Assembly: GCA_037447655.1 (NCBI GenBank)
Contig: JBBHKE010001308.1
Span: 64,001 to 128,000, forward strand
From: Zygnema cylindricum
Taxonomy: Eukaryota; Streptophyta; Zygnematophyceae; Zygnematales; Zygnemataceae
Length of the DNA: 64,000 bases
Direction: 5' to 3'
In this document: one piece after another, positions 22,016 to 31,039 of the stretch
Position numbering within the stretch: the first letter of the stretch is position 1
Layout: each line of letters starts with the position of its first letter
The notes under the pieces: model-generated
Databases searched by the model: none
Seen by the model: the letters and a program-made list of their open reading frames with translations, nothing else
What the model was told of the DNA's origin: nothing
Position numbers and translations under genes: made by a program

Positions 22016-22082
22016 ATGGCAACTGCCGATGCTTCTTCATCTTCTTCAGTGGTACCAGCTGCCTCAAATCAACATCCTCCAT
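22016..22082 (+). pseudogene. Copia gag N-terminus, about 22 codons
   Basis: ATG 22,016 opens MATADASSSSSVVPAASNQ and is cut at 22,082 by the family-A LTR. The position matches the breaks at 4,420 and 50,371, just before the codons for QVMG. The element-A gag that begins at QVMG on the other strand (21,044) lacks exactly this part. Confidence 0.7.
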
Positions 22083-22954
22083 TTGACCACAGAATACAGG
22101 AATCCTCTAGATAGTGTTTAACTAACCCACTTCAAGCCACAACCACTGCTGTCCAAGAAGGCAAAATGACATTTTGACAGCATCGCTATGCAGCTTGGAC
22201 TCCCTTGAGTCCGTAGCAAAAAGAATCACTGAAAACGGCCATTCAACCGATAAGTTATGAGGCAGTAAAAATGCCAAATTGTACAAACTCTCAAAGAGAG
22301 AGGTGACTACCTACCAAAATTTTCTAAGTCTTGATTCCCTCTAATAACTTCTATCTACTGAAGTACGGACCAATCAGATTATTGGACCTTACCAAAAAGT
22401 ACTACTGCCGGTCTACCTTTTGTACGGCCTATGTACGGCAAGGTTATTAAGCGGACGCGTGCCTGCTTTTCACTCGTCCGTACATTCCTTGGAATTCCTA
22501 TGACTGAATGTCATCTCTCCACGTGGCTCTAGGTCATGCCACGTCACAAACGCCAAAGCATCCACTCCGGATTTCGCGACATGTTGATTTGCAAAGGTAC
22601 ACCTTAGCCGATAATACTCTGCGAGAGTTCTGTTGCAAATAAAATGTTTAATCGTTTTGGGTGACTGATGATAAAATTAGATGGCGTATACAATTTGGTT
22701 AATAATTTGTTCCTCCTTGGTATATATAGTCTTGGTATATGCATTTGCGGCAGTCTCTGGGCCTTATGTGACGTTTACCGGCACGGCCAAATTCGATCAC
22801 TATCGCCGCGGGCCATGTTCACCACCCTCCTATCCCGTCACATGGGGCTAGAGAGAGGAGGTGGAGGCAGGTTGTCCGTCCTTTTTCTTTTCTTTTATAC
22901 TAACCTATTAAACCTAGAAAATACTCTAGAAATCTTTTATTTTCAAAAATAACT
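22083..22954 (-). mobile_element. Copia element A: second LTR (872 bp, internal replacement)
   Basis: Aligned with 15,681-16,698 at both ends: TTGACCACAG at the left and CTTTTATTTTC...TAACT at the right (the expected terminal A is T). About 150 bp around the tRNA-like module differ or are missing (22,740-22,840). Beyond 22,954 the unknown acidic gene resumes. The LTR does not touch its own internal region: an inverted segment lies between. Confidence 0.8.
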
Positions 22955-23612
22955 GTCCTCCCCACGAACAACCCACGTTAACCGGGGATCTGCCGGATCA
23001 AATTGCCTTATGTGAGCAAAGGTTGAGCCTCGGTCCTCAAGCGGGATAAACAACCACGTTGGATATGCGGTGACATCGGGGAGGATGTCGAGAATATGCG
23101 GAAAAGGATTCACTTCCAGGTTTAGGGGCCGGGGTTCACCATACCTCCCATGTTCCGGCCATTCGGCAACCGGAATATATTGTTCGGGTCGAGGCACCAA
23201 GCTGTCCATTTCCTCCCCTCCCGTGGGAGGAGGAAAATACCAACCGGGATGCTCAAATGGGTATGGAGGTTGACAATGCGGAGGAGCCATTAGAATGGCT
23301 CTCTCCCTATTCGATGTGGGAGGCGCCCCGAACACGTCGTCATCATCATCAAATTCCTCCTCACGTTGTTTTTCCTCACTATCCAGGGTTTGTTCGTCCT
23401 CGCTGGTGGGATCATCCTCGTTTTTCCACACCACGATGTCGGTGGGTTCCAAAATTTTGGGTCCAGGCTTGTCTTCCGGCGGTTCTTCACCATCCTCGAT
23501 GCTCTCGTCGCTATCCGAAGACGAGGGGACGTATAATTTGTCATTGTCATCTTTCACTTTACGCTTACCCTTTGCTATCTCCTTTTTCCTAGCAATCTTC
23601 CTCCGTGCCTAA
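22955..23612 (-). pseudogene. Unknown acidic, proline-rich protein, central exon
   Basis: An open frame of about 215 codons reading KDDNDKLYVPSSSDSDESIE, a run of acidic residues EEFDDDDDVFG, HCQPPYPFEHPGWYFPPPTG, and LFIPLEDRGSTFAHIRQFDP. It is interrupted at WVVRGED by the copia LTR. On the upstream side the frame opens after an AG (GGGGATTAG at 23,613), a possible acceptor. No family is recognised. The acidic, low-complexity start and the conserved-looking second half suggest a real protein of the large transposon or a captured gene. Confidence 0.55.
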
Positions 23613-23888
23613 TCCCCCCACCTTTCTCGACGGTCCCCTCTCCCCCCACTCCTTCCTCCTCCATGGTCTCACAAAACCCTATTAATTTTTTTTTTATTAT
23701 CCTTATTTTTGTACCTAATCTTCCCCTAACCTCGCTCGACCCACCCTCTTCAACCGTCGCCTCCTTTCCCTTTCTTTCCTCTCCCAATTTTGTCTTCCCC
23801 TCCCTCTCCTCACTCAACAACTTCTCTTTCCTAAAACCCCCACCTTTTTCCTCCTCAACGCCCTCATCAAAAAGTATTAATTTTCTCT

Positions 23889-24650
23889 TTATTTTTTACA
23901 TTTTTTCTCTACCTTTTCCCGTGCCTCCCTTCCCTCACCCTCTTCTACCGTCACCTCCATCTTCTCCCCGTCTACACCCATTACCGTCTTTCCACCCTCC
24001 TCCTTTAATGGAATATTTTCTCCCATAATCATCTCACTTTCTACCGCCTCCCCCTTCATCACATCTACCGATTCACCCATTTCCTTCCTTCCCTCCTCCG
24101 GTAAAATCCCCTCCTTTGCTACCTCATCCAAATTTGTTTCTTCCCTTCCTCCCCCAACCGGTGTCAATCCTTCCACCTCTACCTCTTCTCTCACCTCCCT
24201 TTCATGCTCCCTCCCCTCCGGCGGCTCCCTTCCCTCCTCCGGTAAAATCCCCTCCTTTGCTACCTCATCCAAATTTGTCTCTTCCCTTCCTCCCCCAACT
24301 GGTGTCAATCCTTCCACCTCTACCTCTTCTCTCACCTCCCTTTCATGTTCCCTCCCCTCCGACGGCACCCAACCGATTTGTAATGAAGTGACCGCCTCCC
24401 TTTCTCTCACTAATTCCTCCGCAGTACCCCTTACTGCTATCATGGTTTCCGGGACATCTCTTTCCCTCTCTACCCCCCTCGGTGTTTGCCTTTCCCTTAT
24501 GGGGTTTTCTCTCCCCACTCCATCCAATCGTACCTCTTCCCTTTGTAATATTGGCCGACGTCGTAGATTACGCCGAGGTAATGGAGGGTAGCGACGACGA
24601 TACGGCAAGACACTATGCTGTCGCCTATACAGCAGGCTGTTGCCCTCCAT
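23889..24650 (-). CDS. Unknown charged protein with 47-residue tandem repeat
   Basis: Chosen start ATG 24,650 (MEGNSLLYRRQHS). An Arg-rich head (RRRYPPLPRRNLRRRP) is followed by a Glu/Arg-rich body. Residues EGREHEREVREEVEVEGLTP to EEGREPP occur twice in tandem with a 141-bp DNA period (24,091 and 24,232). It could be the 5' exon of the same gene as 22,955-23,612; a weak donor GTAGAG sits near 23,912. Composition is very biased, so it could also be a CT-rich tract that happens to be open. No domain is recognised. Confidence 0.35.
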   Translation of the reverse strand: MEGNSLLYRRQHSVLPYRRRYPPLPRRNLRRRPILQREEVRLDGVGRENPIRERQTPRGVERERDVPETMIAVRGTAEELVREREAVTSLQIGWVPSEGREHEREVREEVEVEGLTPVGGGREETNLDEVAKEGILPEEGREPPEGREHEREVREEVEVEGLTPVGGGREETNLDEVAKEGILPEEGRKEMGESVDVMKGEAVESEMIMGENIPLKEEGGKTVMGVDGEKMEVTVEEGEGREAREKVEKKCKK

Positions 24651-24769
24651 GTAAATTAGCCACACGTGACAAAAAAATGAAGAAAAAGAGGCGGCTACAC
24701 AAAAAGATGAGAGAATACAAGAGTTTGTCTTAAAAATGACAGGTCGTATGTAAATATAACGCATGAGGT

Positions 24770-25320
24770 TTTAACGCATTATATGCGTTCGAAATATACT
24801 TACAGATTGTATTGTTCACGACGGCACGAAGTCATCGCTAATCCAATCAATTTCATCATTCCAACAGTGTGATGACGAAACGAAATTATGAGATGTCGCG
24901 GTTCACTGCTTAGAAGATTCCAATAGTGGCAACAACGTGCAAAATACACTTACAGACTGCGTGGTCGCGACAAAAGAAAGTCGACGTGTCTCTAATTTTT
25001 TTGGATAATCCAACAGTGCGACGACGAAAGTGAATCAAAAAATCAAGTGGTTTAATGATTCCGCGATTCCAACAATGGGACAAAGACAAAGCCTCGTCGA
25101 CCATACGAAGGTTCACACTTATTGTACTAACTAAAGACAAAAAAATAAAATACACTCGGTATTGTAGTTTGTCACTTTTATCGTTGTCGCGATGACGAAT
25201 TGTCGTCGCCAGTTCGGTTTCTTCATCTACGCGTCGGCGCTTCAATGTGGCCACCTGCTAAGAATATTAGTATATAAACCACAAGCGACGACACGCTGTC
25301 GTCGGTGTTTCACAACGTTG
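24770..25320. repeat. Irregular repeats with CGACGAC and TTCCAACAGTG words
   Basis: The words (A/G)TTCCAA(C/T)A(G/A)TG followed by (G)CGACGACGAAA recur at about 24,859, 24,917, 25,008 and 25,068, and GCGACGACACGCTGTCGTCGG occurs near 25,286. They are related to the CGTCGCTGAA family at 12.1-13.0 kb. This falls in the long intron or intergenic space of the transposase gene. Confidence 0.5.
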
Positions 25321-25513
25321 CAGGAGGATCCAACATAACAACATTAAGAAAATGTGGTGGGGGCGTGGAAAAAATAAACATAAATTATAACGAAAAAATA
25401 AAGGTAGAGATAAACAAAGTGCCACATTATAGGCGAATGCTATATTGAGACACACAATCTAAGCAGCCGTAAAAAGTCATATAAGGTAAGAATAAAAAGG
25501 TAATATTGCTTAC

Positions 25514-25913
25514 TTGTATTATATTCGCCCGTAAAGTGTTCTGGAAACTTGTTGACGGTCCTCGGTATAAGGCACTCCTTTCCGTTTGTATTACAATCCG
25601 CAATCATCCAATTGATTACACGAACTCGTGCAGCCTTTGTCGACAAGTGTTGGAGCTTGCGTCTCACCACCAGGCTGATACCGTGGTCCACACGCGGTGA
25701 GTCTGGTGGTGAGTTCGGAGGTGAATTTGGGGATGAGCCGAAATCGGACCCACCGCCTTCTATGAGGGTGTCATCATTTTGTGATCCCATCCCTTCACCT
25801 GTCTCTCCCTCCCCCTCTTTAAATCCACACTCCATCTCCTCCTCATCCGGAGGTGGCAAAAATACAGCGGGAGCTCTGGCTTTCGCCGCAATAAAGGTGG
25901 TAATGGGCCACAT
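25514..25913 (-). CDS. Candidate first exon of the pogo-like transposase
   Basis: ATG 25,913 (MWPITTFIAAKARAP), then a Ser/Pro-rich linker (SSPNSPPNSPPDSPRV) and the structured block ARVRVINWMIADCNTNGKE, NKFPEHFTGEY, ending at a donor CAA|GTAAGC (25,513). The phase joins exon 2 at 15,050 to give ...EYNT-KYQKASRWW. The 10.5-kb gap would be about 3.2 kb without the copia insertion. That this helix-rich block belongs to the transposase is inferred from memory of pogo-like proteins and from splice phase. Confidence 0.5.
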
Positions 25914-26099
25914 ATTTTCTTAAGATAGTCACGGCAACTTGTCAAAGATAAATATGAAGCAACAAAAATAAAATGCAACAACAAAGGTAGATGCGAAGGG
26001 AGGAAAAGAGTGGCATTGTTGGAGTTAAAGACGAGTATATATGGGAAGGGAAGGGAATCTCTTATGAAAAAAAGGAGGGAAAAGCTTGGCCAAAATTTG

Positions 26100-27954
26100 A
26101 ACATTCAAAATTTTAAATCAAATATTTAGTTTGAAAGTCAAATATTTCGATTTTAAAAACGACACGGTGATAGCGGGAAAGTTTAAAATTTGCGTCAGTT
26201 TTCACCGTGAGAGTATGCACGTGGTTGACAATGGATGTTTTTCATGAAAAAGGCGTGAGAAAACATGGCAGCTCATTGAATGTACGGATCTTTCTTGGAA
26301 AGAAAGCGGGTAAGACAGACGTGTTTTGAAGCATCATAAAAAAAGCCATAATGTTTGCGTGGATAAAAAATAGGACACGTGTAATATTTGGCGACCAATC
26401 TAGTGACATGAATTATTATTTGGTTGGTCAGTATGTCCTTTTTGGTTCATTTTAGTGTCATCATTTACTCTAATACGGAACAACGTTGACGTTAATACAG
26501 GTGAGACGTCTGAAAGACAGACGAGGTAACACCCTTATTACAATTAAGACACATATTAGCATACTTAACTCTAATAAAACCACCCAAAAGGGACGTTATT
26601 AGAATACATGAGATACGGACGAACGAAACTACGACCATACGTCCAAGTTACATGTAGAAACGGCGTGGTGTGTTAACCCTTTCCGTAAACGTCAAACACT
26701 AAAAAATGAAATTAAACTTTACGTTACCCGGTAAGGCGTTGACACGTAACCGCCGTAAAATTGTCTGATCGGTACGGATACTCGATTTGGCACCGTTGTA
26801 CAATTTTTAAGATTGTGTATGGTTACATATATTAATGTGTAAAATCGTACGGAGAATATTCCATTTTTGCTATCTCCAAATTAGCGTTGACGCCGAAATT
26901 AGAATAAACCTTTTTTTTTTCTAATTTTCAAATTCTTAATTAGCGTCAATTACGGTATATTTACTTTCACACTATTTAAATTTTGACACTAATAACGATG
27001 CGCGGTGCTAATATCGATTCGTAAATAGCGTGGCTTCATTTGATCGCGCATGACGACGCGTCATTTTAGTTTCATCGATATTTATACGCGGGTACTCTAT
27101 TTTATTTTGTACGAAGTTTATTTTGTTTCGTGCGAGTTTATACATGCTGTACGTCGTAACAGTTCGCGATTAGATTCCATTTTTGCGGTTAAGGGTCAAG
27201 TTCCATCAGTCGAAAAGTGGGGTAGTTTACAGAAATTCGTCCCTATCCGTACCAATTCGTATCGCTTATTTTGTTTTTATACGCGAAACAACATTACAGA
27301 GAATCTTGCCAATACTCTCCGAAGGTCTTGGAGGTAACACTGACCGTCGGATGTTCATCCGCGAGGCGTTCGCTTCATTTTTCTCTATAGCTGCCAACGT
27401 ACCTGTAAGAGGTGGGTTGGGAGATACAGAAAAAAATTAATCGTGACACGCTGGACGAATAAGCTACGTGTCATAATGGAAAACCAACGAAAATAGACGA
27501 AATTTGTACATGGTATGTACTTTTCAAAATGCAACTGAAAATTATAAAAGTAATCTCGAAACGGTCCTTCGTCGCGCAATTTCTTTTGTCACACTATTTC
27601 CAGCAGAGGATTTTCGTCATGTTCGAAAACAAGAACCCTAAAAAATGAGCTGGCGGAAAAGACTGGCGTTTGCATAAAGTACAATGTTTTTGTCGTATTA
27701 TGAGTGGTACGTAGGTACATGGTACGCAAGTGAAGATTTGAAGTCAAATTTGTCGGTGTGAAGATTTTTAAAAGATTTTAGATATCCGGTCAAAATACAC
27801 GTGGTACCTCACAATGTATAACACGTGGATTACAAACTCTTCGTGATGGAACATCGCCTCAATTAACCCGGCCCGTAGAGTTACCCGTACGATTACAGAA
27901 ACGATTGATGGAACTTGACCCTAAGTCAAATGTGAGAAACGTGAAGTGAGAAAC
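26100..27954. other. Right subterminal region of the large element, no gene
   Basis: AT-rich, with GCGTCAA, ACGTTGACG and GTACG words. 26,985-27,005 is an inverted match to 9,655-9,680. 27,010-27,210 (GTGGCTTCATTTGATCGCGC and onward) also forms the centre of the foldback element at 37,690-37,965. An open frame at 27,183-27,440 has no recognisable domain; I do not call it. Confidence 0.5.
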
Positions 27955-28237
27955 ATCTGCGCGCAGCCATTTTATTTATATGTGGCTGCCGCAGTTTTGT
28001 TACAGTAAACCTGCGCCGGCCGTGTGAATTGTTTTATTTTTTATGACGGTCGACGTTCGCAAGCGCGACACTTTATTAACCGTCGTTACAATATTTCGCC
28101 AGTCAAATTTGTTCGACGGGTTGACCGTCAAATCTGAAATTAAAGGTACGTAGCTTGTACGAAACTGTACTTCAAATGTACAATTTCTGACAACTACCCG
28201 CGCGCAGCAAAAATCGTCTCTGCGATTAGCAATTCCC
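27955..28237 (-). repeat. Right terminal inverted repeat of the 18.9-kb element
   Basis: The reverse complement matches 9,367-9,655. The end CGATTAGCAATTCCC lies only about 40 bp from where the upstream region conserved between the two membrane-protein loci begins (28,275), so the element sits in the promoter side of the first locus. Confidence 0.85.
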
Positions 28238-28461
28238 AAAATCAAAATAAGTTTTAAGTACATGGAGCCGCACCGTTACAATGACCGGGTTCAGCAGTCA
28301 CGTCACGTCCAAAACTCCGAATCGTTTAGCTCTACGTGGCATTTGTACCGTACAACGGTCCTGTACTGTATTTCTCCAATCATAAGTCCAAATGTCCAAT
28401 CAATGTTTACGAGGTATTTACCGGATAGTACATTCCTCATTGTCATTTCTCTCCCTCAAAC

Positions 28462-29346
28462 ATGGCGGCTGGACTCCTCTCTCTCCATTATGCCCGTTTT
28501 TTCGGACGTCTCTCTCTTTCCCCCCTTTCTCGCACACGCCATTGCCACGTCTCCTTCCCATCGTCACATCCTCTCCCCTTAGGCCATGGATTCCTCGACA
28601 AGAATTCGTACACCAGCCCTAGGTGGTGCCAATTGCCCCAGCCATGGCATTGCTTACGTCAGCGTGCGGAAACTGGAGGAGGAGACGAGCAGGAATCTGA
28701 AAAAATGGAGGAATTCAAGGAACCCAAAAGTAGCAGAGATTTGGAGAGGAGGTGTCCTAAAATTGTATCCTACATATATTACTTTTTCATTTTCACAGTA
28801 ACATTTTCTCTAATAACACGTAGCATTTTACGCACAGTATTTCCGATGGAGATTTTCATTTATTCGCGTCAAATCGCCTTTTTTTATGTTAAATTTCAGA
28901 TTGCAGTTGTCTTTTTTATCATGTCAGCAGCACCGATATTTGTCGTCCAAAGTCCCTTTCTTTTTTATCGTACAACAATAAAGAAAGCAGCCTCATCGAT
29001 TGGAAACGAGGCCCAGGAAAGGAGAGATGGAGGAGAAAAGGAGGGTTTCATTCAGAAAATTTATGAAAAAGTATTTGGAAGAAAAGCTATGCTTGTTTGG
29101 TATAGGGTTATATTTTTCACTCATTCAGCAATCTTATATATTATTTTTGCCGGAAATTCATCCATTCTGTTGGCCAAAGCAGTAGAGTTTCGTGCTATGT
29201 GGGCTCATTTAAATACAATTTTTGTAGTTGGAGTAGCCTTTTCCAAGTATTATCTACGTATGATGCTTCCAGGGTTCCTTTTGGCCTTACCGATATTAGT
29301 GTGGCTGGATAAACAAATCCAAATCCTTAGAGATGAGAGAAATTAA
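28462..29346 (+). CDS. Predicted four-helix membrane protein, paralog 1 (294 aa)
   Basis: The start MAAGLLSLHYARFFG is supported by the same MAAGLLS.HYA start in paralog 2. A Pro/Ser-rich N-terminal third and an acidic Gly/Glu stretch (ETGGGDEQESEKMEEFKEP) are followed by four hydrophobic segments (about residues 105-130, 145-170, 215-240, 250-280) and a charged C-terminus (DKQIQILRDERN). A Lys/Glu-rich loop (NEAQERRDGGEKEGFIQKIY) between segments 2 and 3 is the part best conserved with paralog 2. The family and function are not recognised. Of the three copies this one looks intact. Confidence 0.65.
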   Translation: MAAGLLSLHYARFFGRLSLSPLSRTRHCHVSFPSSHPLPLGHGFLDKNSYTSPRWCQLPQPWHCLRQRAETGGGDEQESEKMEEFKEPKSSRDLERRCPKIVSYIYYFFIFTVTFSLITRSILRTVFPMEIFIYSRQIAFFYVKFQIAVVFFIMSAAPIFVVQSPFLFYRTTIKKAASSIGNEAQERRDGGEKEGFIQKIYEKVFGRKAMLVWYRVIFFTHSAILYIIFAGNSSILLAKAVEFRAMWAHLNTIFVVGVAFSKYYLRMMLPGFLLALPILVWLDKQIQILRDERN

Positions 29347-30001
29347 AAGAAGTAGCCTTTAGTCGAAGCTTATGCTTGGATAGAATTTGGAATAAATATT
29401 TTTAATGAATCTGAGGTGGCTTCACTTTGTGGTGAGAAAACGGAAGTATGATAAAATGAATACCCCATTGTTTAGCTTTCTACGAGTGATTTAAGTATTA
29501 TAAACGTCGAACGCATTCAAAAAATTTACACCAGTTCTGTCTAATTTTATACGCGCAAATGTTGCAACTGGTTGTTATCTAGATGTTTTAAATCTAAATA
29601 GAGTAATCACATTTGTAACGACTTTGCAAATGACAGGTTACTTTTTTGTTTTTTCTTCTTACTCGTTAGTTAAAACAGAGGAAATGATTCCATTTAGATA
29701 TCTTAGTATGCTCGCAAAGACCTAAATACAATGGCCAACATTCAAGTGTTAGGACTTTGTCCTAGAAAATCCAAAAAAACCCTTACGTATCCTAAAACCA
29801 ACATATAGCTTGAAAGCGTGTTGTTTAAGAAATTTCTGGAAAAATATCTACCATATCATTACGCAATTGGTACCATTTACTTGTCTTATTGTATACTTTC
29901 GAAGTTTATTGTTTGTTTTTTTCCAATAACTTAATCTTGTTTTGATTTCACACATATATGGAGTAAAATGCAATTTCTATGGATAACGCATTGATCATGT
30001 G
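29347..30001. other. 3' region of paralog 1, conserved in unit 2
   Basis: Probably 3' UTR and downstream DNA. Blocks such as TTAGTCGAAGCTTATGCTTGG and GCAAAGACCTAAATACAATG are shared with 34,620-34,900, and AATGCAATTTCTATGG with 35,087-35,102. No ORF of interest. Confidence 0.5.
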
Positions 30002-30006
30002 GTCTA

Positions 30007-30638
30007 TGTTGATTGTAGACGATCTCGGTCGATATTATGTACAGAAATCAGATCGCCTATATTGTACGGACAGCAAGATCGAATCGTACGGAATCGAGGG
30101 ACGATTCCACGACACACATTTTTGGCGGAAATATTGACGCAAATTTCGGCGCGGCCACCGACGGCTGACACTGTGCATTTTGGCGTCTAACAATTGGACC
30201 ACATCGTGCACACATTTCACATTCAGATTGGAGTGCACGTTTACAAATAGAGATCATTGCATAGGTAGAGATCTATCTCTCTCACACATCACATCACAGG
30301 ATAGCAAATTGTTTAGACAATGATGTTTAGTATTATTCTCAAAGAAACACATTGTACAGAGAGATCACAGAAATCATAGAGATCAGACAATGCAGATTAT
30401 ACGAGGAGAATCCAACTTTTATTTATATAGGGAAATGTCTAAGAGACAATTGTAATTTCTACCTTTTTATAATTCTATTTAAAGCTGCCTAAACCTGCCT
30501 CATCTATTGTCTACATCTATTACTTCTCCCATCTCTAAACTCTTGTGAGGCACATAACGTCATCCCTTCTAGTGTATGTTTTAGGTTTATCTACCCTAAC
30601 CCTCGGCCAAGGACTAGGGTGAGCGCCTAAAACTAATA
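30007..30638. mobile_element. Solo LTR (632 bp) with 5-bp target duplication GTCTA
   Basis: Starts TGTTGATTGTAGACG and ends AAAACTAATA, flanked on both sides by GTCTA (30,002-30,006 and 30,639-30,643). Unit 2 has the uninterrupted sequence at about 35,115-35,135 (TGTTCTAATGTCTTT), an empty-site match. The end TA instead of CA is non-canonical or mutated. A TATA-like TTATATAGGG is at 30,422. Confidence 0.75.
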
Positions 30639-30811
30639 GTCTAATGACTTTGTCAACTTTGAAATGACCCATATAAATATTAAAATCGTGTATTTGTGTC
30701 TGAGAATATGCAGCTCTCGTTGATTTGTCTGATTTTTGGTCAACTAGCCAGTTCAAATTCTCTTTCTCTTGAAATTTTGCAAACTTCAGTCAACGCTTCA
30801 TTTTTATACCA

Positions 30812-31030
30812 TATTCATGAAAAGGGGATAAGAGGGAAGGAGGGAGAGAGAGAGTGAAAATGTGTGAGAGAGAGAGAAATGGGAGAGAGAACGAGTGAGG
30901 AGTTGGCGAGAGGGAGAGGGAGAGAGGGTGTGAGAGAGACGGCGAGGGACGGGGAGAGGGAGGGGGGTAGGGAGAGGGGAGGAAGGGGAGAGAGGAGGAA
31001 AAGGAAGGGGAGGAGGTGGGGGGAGGGACA
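30812..31030. repeat. Polypurine (GA/GGGA) tract of unit 1
   Basis: Almost only A and G on the plus strand, with GAGAGAGAG and GGGAGAGGG runs. The counterpart in unit 2 is longer (35,274-35,690). Opposed open frames over it are composition artefacts. Confidence 0.85.
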
Positions 31031-31039
31031 ACATATTCA

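Larger units (their letters stand above)
9367..28237. mobile_element. 18.9-kb DNA transposon with long terminal inverted repeats
   Basis: Begins GGGAATTGCTAATGGC and ends in the inverted match GCGATTAGCAATTCCC. The inverted repeats run about 285 bp at roughly 90% identity by eye. Inverted similarity resumes inside (9,650-9,680 against 26,985-27,005, TCGTTATTA.TGTC), with an extra 0.95 kb in the right arm. Flanks are A-rich (CTAAAAAAAA and AAAATCAAAA) with no clean target duplication. A foldback element at 37,213 shares the ends and part of the right-arm interior. Long arms and the relative's 8-bp target duplication suggest a Mutator-like or similar family, but the only transposase found inside is pogo-like. 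Confidence 0.7.

Noticed and set aside
15681-22954. Simple intact copia element with two normal LTRs
   Set aside because: The right LTR is not followed by its own primer site and gag. An oppositely oriented segment with another LTR lies between, so a rearranged structure is reported instead.
27183-27440. Captured host gene in the right arm of the large element
   Set aside because: A weak resemblance to the frame at 38,518-38,796 did not hold up beyond a few residues; no domain is recognisable.
9300-28275. Target duplication AAGTACATGG-like on both outer sides of the large element
   Set aside because: The words at about 9,308 and 28,255 lie some distance from the inverted ends and at unequal spacing, so they are probably chance.
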